NCBI GenBank assembly: GCA_004322275.1
Contig: SCTA01000037.1
Location: 1 to 38,441, forward strand
Direction: 5' to 3'
Origin: a bacterium
GTDB taxonomy: Bacteria > Desulfobacterota > Deferrisomatia > Deferrisomatales > BM512
DNA length: 38,441 nucleotides
Position numbers and translations under genes: made by a program. Under the pieces are notes generated by a model. The model ran no database searches and was not told where the DNA came from. It saw nothing but the letters and a program-made list of their open reading frames with translations. Positions 14,776-23,079 of the stretch are shown one piece after another (the first letter of the stretch is position 1; each line of letters starts with the position of its first letter).

Positions 14776-16614
14776 ATGAAAAGCGGATTCGGCAACAACC
14801 GCAAGGCCAACTTCGGCTGGCTCGGCAGGTTTACGGTATTTACAACCCTCGGGTTCATCGCGCTTCTGTGGCACTATACCCTTGAAATGCCTCCCTTCGA
14901 GAGGGTTTCGGCCAGGCTTTTCATAGCTCTGGCCCTTCCCGGACACGGCTTTAGCCTCGCGCTGCTGGCCTCCGGTCCGGCGGCGCTTCTGAACCTGTTT
15001 TTCCCGAACAGGAAAGCCGTCACCTCCCTCGGCATACTGTCGGCGCTCGCGCTGGCTTTCACCGTCCTCGTGGACACCGCCGTCTTCAAGCTCTACCGCT
15101 TTCACCTCAACGGCATGGTCTGGGAGCTGCTGACCGGCGGAGCGGCGGAAGAGGTCCTTCCCCTCTCGGCAAAGACGCTGCTCTTCTCCGCGACGGTTCT
15201 AGTGGCGACGGGAGCCGTCCTCGCTTTCGGCGCTTGGCTCCTCTGGCGGCCGTTCATGGCTCGCCGCTCCTCGCGGCCGGTTTTCATCGTCCTTTTCGTC
15301 TGCCTCGTAGCGGTCAACTTCCTCCACTCCTTCGCCGACGCCAAAGGCGCGGCGCAGGTGGTGCGGCAGGTGCGTTTTCTGCCCGGCTTCAAGCCCCTGA
15401 CGGCCCGGAAAATGATGAAAAAGCTGGGAGTCACCGCCGAGGCCGCCGAGATCGACAGGGTGAGGGTCAGCCAGGAGGGGACGCTGAAATACCCCCTCGA
15501 AAAGCTCTCACCTCCCTCGCCGGGGAAGAAGCCGAACATAATGCTAATCATGGTGGACAGCTGGCGGGGCGACGCTCTCGACCCGGCGGTAACCCCGAAC
15601 ATCTGGCGCTTCGCCAAGGACTCTCTGGTCTTTGAGAACCACGTCAGCTCCGGCAACGCCACCCGCTTCGGCGTCTTCGGCTTCTTTTACGGCGTGCCCG
15701 CCAACTACTGGCACGCGCTGCTGGCCGAGCAGACCCCAGCCGTGATGATAGAGGCGGCCAAGGAGAGCGGCTACGATTTCGGCATCTTCGCCAGCGCCCC
15801 CCTCACAAGCCCCGAGTTCGACCGCACCGTCTTCTCCTCGATCCGGGACAAAATCCCTCTCTCGACCGAGGGGGAAAACGCGGTTGAGCGCGACGAGGAG
15901 ATTACCCGCAGATTCAGGAGCTTTCTCGACGGGAGCAAAGAGCCCTTCTTCTCCTTTCTCTTTTACGACGCGCCCCACTCCTACGATTTCCCGAAGGGCT
16001 GGAAGACGCCCTTCACCCCTTACGTAAACGAGATAAACCACCTCGAACTGAGCAGAAAAACCGACCCCGCGCCCTACTACAACAAGATGAAGAATTCCTA
16101 CAATTTCGTTGACGGCGAGGTCGGGCAGGTGCTCGGCGAGCTTGAAAAGCGCGGGCTTCTGGAAAACACCGTCGTGATGATAACCGGCGACCACGGCGAG
16201 GAATTCAACGACGGCGGGCTGGGGCTCTGGGGCCACAACAGCGCCTTCTCTCGGCCGCAGACCCGCGTTCCTCTGGTGGTGCGCTGGCCGGGCAAGGGAG
16301 CGGGAAAGATAAACCGCCTCACCTCCCACTCCGACGTCGCGCCCACCGTAGTCGGGGATATCCTCGGCTACAAAAACCCTGCCTCCTCCTACTCCAACGG
16401 CAGGTCTCTTTTCGACGAATCCCGGCGCGATTTCGTCATCACCGGCTCCTGGGATTCCTTCGCCCTCGCCGGAGAGGGGTTCATCACCGTTGCGCTGCCG
16501 ACGGGCGAGCTCGAATACCGCGATTCCGGCTACAATTTCACCTCTCCCTCCCCCGCGTCCTCAAAGGCGATGATCGCCTCGATGGAGGAGATGAGCAGGT
16601 TTTTCGCAAAATGA
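14776..16614 (+). CDS. YejM/PbgA-like membrane protein with sulfatase-fold periplasmic domain
   Basis: This 612-residue protein has the layout of E. coli YejM (PbgA/LapC): five N-terminal membrane segments (about 18-190), then a sulfatase/alkaline-phosphatase-fold domain (about 250-560). Seen are the RFHLNGMVWELL linker typical of this family, PNIMLIMVDSWRGD (near 253), SSGNATRFGVFGFFYG (near 295), the metal-site-like TGDHGEEFND (near 471) and LWGHNS. RBS AAGGAG precedes the ATG. In E. coli the protein tunes LPS synthesis by antagonising LapB/FtsH turnover of LpxC. Whether this distant homologue does so or is a lipid hydrolase is unknown. The stop overlaps the next gene by four bases. Confidence 0.88.
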   Translation: MKSGFGNNRKANFGWLGRFTVFTTLGFIALLWHYTLEMPPFERVSARLFIALALPGHGFSLALLASGPAALLNLFFPNRKAVTSLGILSALALAFTVLVDTAVFKLYRFHLNGMVWELLTGGAAEEVLPLSAKTLLFSATVLVATGAVLAFGAWLLWRPFMARRSSRPVFIVLFVCLVAVNFLHSFADAKGAAQVVRQVRFLPGFKPLTARKMMKKLGVTAEAAEIDRVRVSQEGTLKYPLEKLSPPSPGKKPNIMLIMVDSWRGDALDPAVTPNIWRFAKDSLVFENHVSSGNATRFGVFGFFYGVPANYWHALLAEQTPAVMIEAAKESGYDFGIFASAPLTSPEFDRTVFSSIRDKIPLSTEGENAVERDEEITRRFRSFLDGSKEPFFSFLFYDAPHSYDFPKGWKTPFTPYVNEINHLELSRKTDPAPYYNKMKNSYNFVDGEVGQVLGELEKRGLLENTVVMITGDHGEEFNDGGLGLWGHNSAFSRPQTRVPLVVRWPGKGAGKINRLTSHSDVAPTVVGDILGYKNPASSYSNGRSLFDESRRDFVITGSWDSFALAGEGFITVALPTGELEYRDSGYNFTSPSPASSKAMIASMEEMSRFFAK

Positions 16615-17465
16615 CCGCGCGGTTCACCTTCATCATAAATCCCGCCTCCGGCTCCGCGAGAAAAGCCCTTCCCGAAGCCATTGGGCAAAGGTTCCCCGGA
16701 TCGAAGATAAATTTTACCGAAGGGGCCGGTCACGCCGTATTTCTGGCGAGAGCCGCCGTGGCCGAGGGGAAGATACCGGTAGCCTGCGGCGGCGACGGAA
16801 CTTTCCGCGAGGTGGCTTTGGGGACCGGGGAAAAGGGCCCGATGGGGTTCATACCGCTGGGGACGGTAAATCTCCTCGGGCTGGCCCTCGGGGTTCCGAA
16901 AAACTTCCGGAAAGCCTTCGCGGTGCTCGAAAAGGGCCGCACCAGACACGTCTATCCGGGAATTTTCGAGGCGGACGGCGAAAAGGGCGTCTTCTTCATC
17001 GGAATATCGGCGGGGCCGGACGCCGACGCCATCCACAACGTAAACATGCGGCTCAAAAAGATTGTCGGGCGCTACGCCTACGCTCTCTCTCTGGCCCTGC
17101 GGCTCACAAGGCCCGTCTATCCCGCGATAGAGTGCGAGGCAAACGGCGAAAAGACCGTCCTCGGCGTCTGCATCGCCCTTCGCATGCCTTGGTACGGCGG
17201 CCCCTTCCGCATGGGCAAAAAAGCAAGCCTCTTTGAAAAGGATATCGAGGTGGTGGGAACCGGCGGCGGGCGCGTGGCGCTTCTTCGCCTCTACGCCTCG
17301 GTGCTTTCGGGGTATCTCCTGCCGGAGCCGAAAATCTTCCGCAAAATGACGCAAAAGGCGGTCATAAAATCCTCCACCGGCCGCTTTCAGGTAGACGGAG
17401 ACAACCTCCACGCCGCCGAAATCACCCTCACCGCCAGCCAGGAACCGCTGGAGGTAATCTGCTGA
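16611..17465 (+). CDS. Diacylglycerol/lipid kinase family protein
   Basis: This 284-residue protein belongs to the DAGK catalytic family (YegS/BmrU/DgkB type). The ATP-binding signature CGGDGTFREVAL is at 59-70, the N-terminal INPASGSARK is typical, and IPLGTVNLLGLALG matches the second conserved segment. It has no membrane segments and would act at the inner face of the membrane. The ATG overlaps the YejM-like stop (ATGA), and the next gene starts two bases after this stop. The three genes therefore form an operon that points to envelope lipid metabolism. The lipid substrate cannot be told from sequence. Confidence 0.9.
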   Translation: MTARFTFIINPASGSARKALPEAIGQRFPGSKINFTEGAGHAVFLARAAVAEGKIPVACGGDGTFREVALGTGEKGPMGFIPLGTVNLLGLALGVPKNFRKAFAVLEKGRTRHVYPGIFEADGEKGVFFIGISAGPDADAIHNVNMRLKKIVGRYAYALSLALRLTRPVYPAIECEANGEKTVLGVCIALRMPWYGGPFRMGKKASLFEKDIEVVGTGGGRVALLRLYASVLSGYLLPEPKIFRKMTQKAVIKSSTGRFQVDGDNLHAAEITLTASQEPLEVIC

Positions 17466-17466
17466 A

Positions 17467-18213
17467 ATGAAAAGGACCCTGAAGGGAAAGATGGAGGTTG
17501 GCGGCGCGGTACTTGAGTACGACAAAATCGAGGGTGAATCGCCCGGCGTCTTCTTCCTCGGCGGCTTCAACTCCTGCCGCGCCGGGGAGAAGGGGAACGC
17601 CCTTTACGACCTCTGCGAAAGGGAAGGGCGGTCGTTTCTGCGCTTCGACTACTCCGGCCACGGCTGTTCGGGGGGCGATTTTTCAGCTTCGACAATCGGG
17701 AAGTGGAAGAGCGAGGCGCTGACAGTCTTCGACCGGTTTACCGAAGGGGAGCAGATAGTCGTCGGGTCGAGCATGGGAGGTTGGTTGGCGCTGATGCTGG
17801 CGTCGGAGCGCCGGGAAAGGGTCAGGGCGCTCGTCGCCGTCGCCCCCGCACCCGACTTCACCGAGGAACTCATCCGCAAAAAGCTCACACCCGAAGCGAG
17901 GCGCATCCTTGAAGGCGGCGGCAGGATTCCCATCCTGCCCGACGGCGCGAAAGAGCCGGTCTTTATATCGCGGGAATTTCTCGAAGAAGCGCGGGAACAT
18001 CTCCTGGCGGGGAAAACCCTTGAGCTTTCCTGCCCCGTCCACTTCCTCCACGGCCAGTGCGACTTCCACGTCCCCCCCGAATTCTCCATACGGACCCTAA
18101 GGAGCATAACCGCCCCCGAGACCGCCCTCGAACTCATAAAAGGCGGCGACCACCGGCTGTCGCGGCCGGAGAATCTCAGGGTGATACTGGAGAGGGTAAA
18201 GGCGTTTTTTTAA
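17467..18213 (+). CDS. Alpha/beta hydrolase
   Basis: This 248-residue serine hydrolase has the nucleophile elbow GSSMGGW (Ser102), an oxyanion-side FLGGFNS and an RFDYSGHGCSGG segment. The likely acid is the Asp in GQCDFHVP and the likely histidine is in GGDHRLSRPE. The layout resembles ABHD10-type thioesterases/esterases and bacterial relatives. It is co-transcribed with the YejM-like and lipid kinase genes, which suggests a lipid or acyl substrate; this is inference. It is the last core gene before the genomic island and its C-terminus appears intact. Confidence 0.85.
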   Translation: MKRTLKGKMEVGGAVLEYDKIEGESPGVFFLGGFNSCRAGEKGNALYDLCEREGRSFLRFDYSGHGCSGGDFSASTIGKWKSEALTVFDRFTEGEQIVVGSSMGGWLALMLASERRERVRALVAVAPAPDFTEELIRKKLTPEARRILEGGGRIPILPDGAKEPVFISREFLEEAREHLLAGKTLELSCPVHFLHGQCDFHVPPEFSIRTLRSITAPETALELIKGGDHRLSRPENLRVILERVKAFF

Positions 18214-18284
18214 CGGTGCAGGCCATTTAACTGATTTTGTAACCATTTGGTTTTGTTTATCTTTTTAAATCGCCATTTCCCCTG

Positions 18285-18308
18285 ATACCCCCAAAAATAC
18301 CCCAAAAA
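18285..18308. repeat. Left-end GGGGGTA-type direct repeats of the island
   Basis: Two tandem units, TACCCCCAAAAA and TACCCCAAAAA, lie about 70 bp inside the presumed left end. The same word recurs several times at the integrase end (28225-28281). Such clusters near tyrosine integrases usually are arm-type binding sites. A separate 8-bp inverted repeat, CCAGAGCC/GGCTCTGG, lies at 18315-18359, between this and the rhuM end. Confidence 0.55.
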
Positions 18309-18371
18309 GTGTTGCCAGAGCCCTCCGTAGTAAGTGCGGGTCTATGTGCCTGGCTCTGGTTTCTGCTTCGC

Positions 18372-19426
18372 TCATGGCTTGCCCGCGCCCTTAATCTTCT
18401 TGGCTTTAGGCGGTTTGGGGAGCGCCCTTGTCGCTCGTTCAAAATCAGCATCCACAGAGCGTGGCTGCGAAGCTGCCTTTACCTTGTACTTGTCGTACTC
18501 AAGCTCGGCCTTTGTCTGCGCCATCTCATGGGATATTCGTCCGGCGTGGGTTAGTATGTCGCGCTCGTTGAGGCTCAGGAACGCATCCAGTTTTTTGGTC
18601 CAGTCGGCCATGTGCATCGGTATTCGCCTCATGGCCTGGCCTTCGGCAAAAATCAGGTACTGCTCCACAAGATTGTTGAGAGCCGCCAATTCAGACTCAG
18701 TCAGAAAATTTTTACGGCTACATCTTGCTTACGAATCACCGCACCGCGCCAACTTGTCAGCCCCATGTTCGGTTTATCGGCGTCCGCCCGGCTGTGGACT
18801 ATTTCTGCGGCAGTCTGGCCGGTAATCGCCCAGTGGACCTTGTTTTGTACCGTCTTAAAGAAAGCGAGACTGATTTCATGAGTGGGGTCATAATCTACGC
18901 TGGTGGCGTAAATATCGGTGATTTTCTGGTAAAAGCGGCGTTCCGAGGTGCGAATGTCCTGAATCCGCCGCGTCAACTCTTCAAAATAATCGAAGGGTTG
19001 GTCAGGATTTTTCAGGCGTTCGTCATCGAGCACAAACCCCTTGACTATAAACTCCCTGAGCCGCTGGGTCGCCCACATTCTGAACCGGGTCGCAACATGG
19101 CTCTTCACTCTGTAGCCGACCGAAATAATCATATCCAGATTGAAATATTCAATTTCGCGGGATATTTCCCGCCCGCCCTCGTTTTGAACTGTTGCATATT
19201 TTGCAACAGTTGCCTGCGCGCCCAGCTCTCCCTCGTCGAGCACATTCTTTATATGGCGAGAGATTACGGATTTATCGCGCTGGAAAAGTTCGGAAAGCTG
19301 GTTTAAGGAAAGCCAAACCGTATCGCCATCGAAGCGAACGTCGATTTTCAGCCTGCCGTCCTCAGCGGGATAAACTAAAAATTGACCTTCAGGCTTAAGA
19401 TTTTTTTTGTCTCCCATTTTCTTCAT
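18372..19426 (-). pseudogene. rhuM: RhuM family protein, split by a one-base frameshift
   Basis: The N-terminal part, read to 18701, contains the RhuM core (VWLSLNQLSELFQRDKSVIS, HIKNVLDEGEL, VGYRVKSHVATRFRMWAT). It stops at AVKIF. The normal C-terminal part (LNNLVEQYLIFAEGQAMRRI, LNERDILTHAGRISHEMAQ) continues in another frame to 18372. The break is at an A5T4 tract; one extra A would restore VKNFLTESELAALNNL. RhuM proteins are often found beside type I-like restriction genes and have no settled function. The start is uncertain among several ATGs (19441-19417). A slippery-tract frameshift or a pseudogene are both possible. Confidence 0.8.
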
Positions 19427-19541
19427 TTTCAGGCCAACCATTCGCAAGTCAAGTATAAGTCAAGTTTTGTGTCAACCGCCTTACAACTCCTCGCTGAAGG
19501 CTTGATGTGGGAGTATCTGATAAAGCCGGGGCGATTCACTC

Positions 19542-19691
19542 TCACTTTTTCCCTTCGATGAGGGCGATTTCGTCTTCGGTGAGGACGTAGAGGGCGTAGA
19601 CGATCTGGTCGATCTCGGCTTCTAGGCGCGGGACTTCGGGGGCCTCGGGGTTTGCGAGGATTTTCTTTACGCGCTCGATGATAAAAGCCAT
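19542..19691 (-). pseudogene. Orphan C-terminal tail of an Eco57I-like methylase
   Basis: This 49-residue frame (MAFIIERVKKILANPEAP ... QIVYALYVLTEDEIALIEG) matches the closing segment seen in many Eco57I/TaqI-like adenine methylases. There, an ERVK..IL helix is followed by a LEAEIDxxVYxLYxLTxxEI end. Here it lies just after the stop of the intact methylase gene and in another frame. Its base composition is like the GC-richer half of that gene. It is best explained as a leftover of the original C-terminus after the specificity half was replaced. Expression as a peptide is not supported by an obvious RBS. Confidence 0.65.
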
Positions 19692-19707
19692 GCTACCTAA
19701 GACAAAA

Positions 19708-22700
19708 TCATTGAGATTCTGAAATAATTTTAAATGCGCTAAGACCACTTATTGCTTCCAATTGTTTCCTCACTGGATGGCAAAAATCATAAAGCCGATT
19801 AAACTCACTTTGTATTATAAGTATTTTATCTTCCTCTTTTAAAATGTTTGAAATATGTTTTAGCTCAACCAAATTTTTAAAAATAATATTATCTAATTCT
19901 TCTGGGAAATAAAGCTCGTAAAATAATCCATTTATAATGTTCTGAAAAAAACAAAACAGTGTGGGGTATTTTACCATTTCTATTTGCATCATATAGTCAG
20001 CAAGAATTTGTGTCATTGACGAGCCAATTAAAGCGTTTTTTGGTACAGGGAAATCATTAACCATATCTTTAGTAAAAGTTATTCCTTGGTTGTAGCTTGA
20101 CCCTCTGTATTTTTCCTTTATATAAAAAAACATAATAGGCGTATTTAATAGAAGCAATAAAAAATATAAATTTTCCTTACTCTTGGAAGTAACAACTAAT
20201 GTTGATTTTCCCGGAACAATGTTGCCTTTTATATCAATACAAGCATCTAGTAGGGTCAATCCTTTTATTATTATTTTAGGTTTTATGGATTTTTGGCCAT
20301 AAGTATTGCTGAATGCAGCTAAAAAGTCACTTCGCATTACATATGGAAATTCATATTTATCCTTAAGATAAGTCATCTTATTCTGTTTCCACTTGGAAAT
20401 ATATTTACCTATAGTTCCGGTATTAATTACTGCAAGAGCGTCCTTGGATGATAGTATTGATGTGGTTCCGCTTTTAATAAACTGTTTTAATTTGTATGCA
20501 TCAGAAGTTGCACATGCGCTTTCGCATTCGCCAATGTCTTTTAGTTTTGTCTTTATTCTTTCAAATTTAAGCAGCAATTGGATATGATCGCTAAATAGCC
20601 AATCAAGGGAAAATGCACCGCCTATAATGTTTTTATCAATTTTCTTCGTTGAAATATGTTTATCTTTAAGGAACCCAACTTCCATATATTGGTGATTGCA
20701 TTTTGATATTCCTGTTATTACAGAATCAACTTTCGCTTCAAGGAAAACTTCACGTCCTGTTTCAACAACAAAAATAAAATTATTGATTGCATTCTTTCTA
20801 AGTTCTTCTCCAAATGGTTTCGATAGCCATTTGTCAGGGGTAATATAAACCAGCACACCGGATTTGTTTAATAAAGACAAACCTTTTTCAAAAAATGCAA
20901 TGTATATATCCCAATTTCCTCTTGTGAAATGCATTGTTTTTGAAATAATTTCCCTGTCATTTGCAAGCTCGCCCTTTGACATGCTTTCAGAATCAATATA
21001 AGGCGGGTTTGCTATTACTACGTCAAATCCATTTTTCTTATGCCAGACTTCGGAGAAAAAAAGTTTGAAGTCGAAATTAACCTTGTGTCCGAAAACCTTT
21101 TCAGAGTTGACGAGACGAGCCTGAATTTCCGGGTTAATTCGGGCTTTCAGGTCAGCTTTAAGTGAAAAATTTGCTGTATCGTAAAATTCACGCTTTAGCT
21201 TTTCAATTTTATCGAAAGCTTCGCTTGACCAGTTCTCCGGGAACCCGATGAGCGAGTTTCCGCAGACGATCTTGTAATCGAGGTTTGGCAGGGGCTTTAT
21301 TGTCAGGAAGTCGTCTTCGTCTACCACGAGCGAAAGCCAGAGTCTTAGCTTCGCTATGTCTACCGCGCCGCAGTCTATGTCCACCCCGTAAATCGATTCC
21401 TGTATCGCGTGGCGCTTGAGGTTGTAGACGGTTCTTTCCTTTTCGTCCTTGAGGTAGGTCGAAAGGGTTTCTCTCGCCCGTACCACTTCATGGAGCATAC
21501 CCACGGGAAAGGCCCCGGAGCCAATGGCGGGGTCGCAAATCTTTATATCCTCCAGCGCCTCGTCGATGCGCTTTGCGCTGTCGCGTATAGATTCAGGGAC
21601 TTTGTATTTTATCCTTCCGGTTTCCCGCCCTTTTTCTTCGACTATCTGATCATTCTCTATACCGAACTCTCCAACGCGGATGAAGGTTTCAAGGTCTTCG
21701 CGTGGAATCAGCGTCGGCCCTGCTTGGGCCGCAAGCTCCAACTGTTCTTTTGGCCGCGCCATTTGCGCCGGGTCGAAAAGCTGGCCCTGGGGATTAGCCA
21801 GGGGCGCATAGCCCACGCGCCCGCCGTTAAGCGTCGAATCGAGGTAGTTTATAAGGCTCTCCCGGCACATGTAATGGACGATCTCGCGGGGAGTGTAGTA
21901 CGCGCCCTTGTCGTGGCGGTCTTTCACTTCCAGAAGGTTCTCGAAGACCTTTCCCAGCATTTCCGGGTCAACGGCCACCTCCTTTTCAAGCGGCTCGTCT
22001 TCGCGCACGGTGAAGTTGTAGAGGTCGAAGGTATCGAAGACTTCCTTGAATACGGAGTCGCTTATCAGTATCTCCGTATCCTCCCAACTGTAATTACCTA
22101 TCGGCTCGAAGAGACCGCCGTTGAGGAAGGGTATCTTGCACCTGAAGCGGCTGTAGTAGGAGGCTTCGCCCCTGTCTGTAGCAAGGGCTTCGTAAAAGAG
22201 GGGTTCGAGTATGTCGTTAAAGAAGTTCTCGTAAGGGACAATCTCTTTTCTGAAGAGCTTCTGGAGAAAATCCTTCGGCCCGCTTCCCCACTTGCCGAAG
22301 TTGCCTTCTGAATCCTTCTTGACGCCCAGCCAGCCCTTTTTCTGCAAAAAATACAAAAAGACTATCTGACCCAAGAGCTTCTTGGCAAAATCGCCGGTGT
22401 TTACCCCTTTGGCCGTGAAGTCTTCGCGTATCTTCGGGTCTTTTGCAACAAGTCCTTCAAGCTCGTCATGCAACTGGAGGTAGAGGCCCTTGTACTTCTC
22501 GAAAAACTCCTTCGTGACCGATTCGATGTTGAAGGCGCTCTCGATGGCTTCGAGGGTGGGGTTGTTTTTATCGTCCTGAAGGATAGGTAATAACTGCTTC
22601 TGGGCGGTGTGGTTAGGCTCGTTCTTGCCCACCAGAAAGGAGTAACGGCGGGCGGGGGTGAGCTTTTCTTCAGCGCGGGTTACGCCCTCTTTTTCTACCG

Positions 22701-23079
22701 GGACGTATTCCATGCGGATAAAAGAAAAGCGCCAGTCCTCAAGCCCTTCGGTATGGTAGGCGACGAGAGCGGCCTCTTTGAGGTACTTGGCGACAAAGTT
22801 TCTCTGCATGGTGCGGGCGCGGTCTAGCGCGGTTTCTCTTTTTAAGGTGACGACGAGTACGTCAAGCTCTTTGCCGTTCGGGTCGGTGTATTTGCCCAGC
22901 CTTTTGAACTGGCGGATGTGATCTTTGAAGGCGTCCGGTATGCGGTTCCCCTGGCAGGATTTAGCCTCGTCCGTATCGAGATCGTTCAGAAGATTTTTGG
23001 CGAACAGTCTGAAACGCCCTTCGTCAAAGGAATTGCGGAAGGTATCTTCTATGATCCGCTTCGCTTCTTCCTGATTCAC
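19708..23079 (-). CDS. Eco57I-like N6-adenine DNA methyltransferase
   Basis: This is a 1123-residue protein. The GTG start overlaps the helicase stop (GTGA). The N-terminal 380 residues are a helical domain of this family, with no clear PD-(D/E)XK nuclease motif. The methylase core follows: motif X-like GAYYTPREIVHYM (near 391), AdoMet-binding DPAIGSGAFPVG (near 515), VDIDCGAVDIAKLRL and catalytic IANPPYIDSE (near 690). The remainder is a TaqI-C-like target-recognition region (KSSYNQGIT-type motif seen as RGSSYNQGITFTKDMVNDFP). The DNA encoding about residues 620-1123 is strikingly AT-rich compared with the first half, pointing to replacement of the recognition domain. It probably methylates host DNA for the partner helicase-nuclease. 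Confidence 0.9.
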   Translation of the reverse strand: MNQEEAKRIIEDTFRNSFDEGRFRLFAKNLLNDLDTDEAKSCQGNRIPDAFKDHIRQFKRLGKYTDPNGKELDVLVVTLKRETALDRARTMQRNFVAKYLKEAALVAYHTEGLEDWRFSFIRMEYVPVEKEGVTRAEEKLTPARRYSFLVGKNEPNHTAQKQLLPILQDDKNNPTLEAIESAFNIESVTKEFFEKYKGLYLQLHDELEGLVAKDPKIREDFTAKGVNTGDFAKKLLGQIVFLYFLQKKGWLGVKKDSEGNFGKWGSGPKDFLQKLFRKEIVPYENFFNDILEPLFYEALATDRGEASYYSRFRCKIPFLNGGLFEPIGNYSWEDTEILISDSVFKEVFDTFDLYNFTVREDEPLEKEVAVDPEMLGKVFENLLEVKDRHDKGAYYTPREIVHYMCRESLINYLDSTLNGGRVGYAPLANPQGQLFDPAQMARPKEQLELAAQAGPTLIPREDLETFIRVGEFGIENDQIVEEKGRETGRIKYKVPESIRDSAKRIDEALEDIKICDPAIGSGAFPVGMLHEVVRARETLSTYLKDEKERTVYNLKRHAIQESIYGVDIDCGAVDIAKLRLWLSLVVDEDDFLTIKPLPNLDYKIVCGNSLIGFPENWSSEAFDKIEKLKREFYDTANFSLKADLKARINPEIQARLVNSEKVFGHKVNFDFKLFFSEVWHKKNGFDVVIANPPYIDSESMSKGELANDREIISKTMHFTRGNWDIYIAFFEKGLSLLNKSGVLVYITPDKWLSKPFGEELRKNAINNFIFVVETGREVFLEAKVDSVITGISKCNHQYMEVGFLKDKHISTKKIDKNIIGGAFSLDWLFSDHIQLLLKFERIKTKLKDIGECESACATSDAYKLKQFIKSGTTSILSSKDALAVINTGTIGKYISKWKQNKMTYLKDKYEFPYVMRSDFLAAFSNTYGQKSIKPKIIIKGLTLLDACIDIKGNIVPGKSTLVVTSKSKENLYFLLLLLNTPIMFFYIKEKYRGSSYNQGITFTKDMVNDFPVPKNALIGSSMTQILADYMMQIEMVKYPTLFCFFQNIINGLFYELYFPEELDNIIFKNLVELKHISNILKEEDKILIIQSEFNRLYDFCHPVRKQLEAISGLSAFKIISESQ

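Noticed and set aside
18215-18222. CGGTGCAG as a proven attL core
   Set aside because: An eight-base match to the tRNA 3' region can arise by chance. It is kept only as weak support for the left island limit, not as a separate feature.
21409-22311. 300-codon plus-strand frame opposite the methylase
   Set aside because: The minus-strand frame holds methylase motifs over the same stretch; the plus frame has no recognisable domain.
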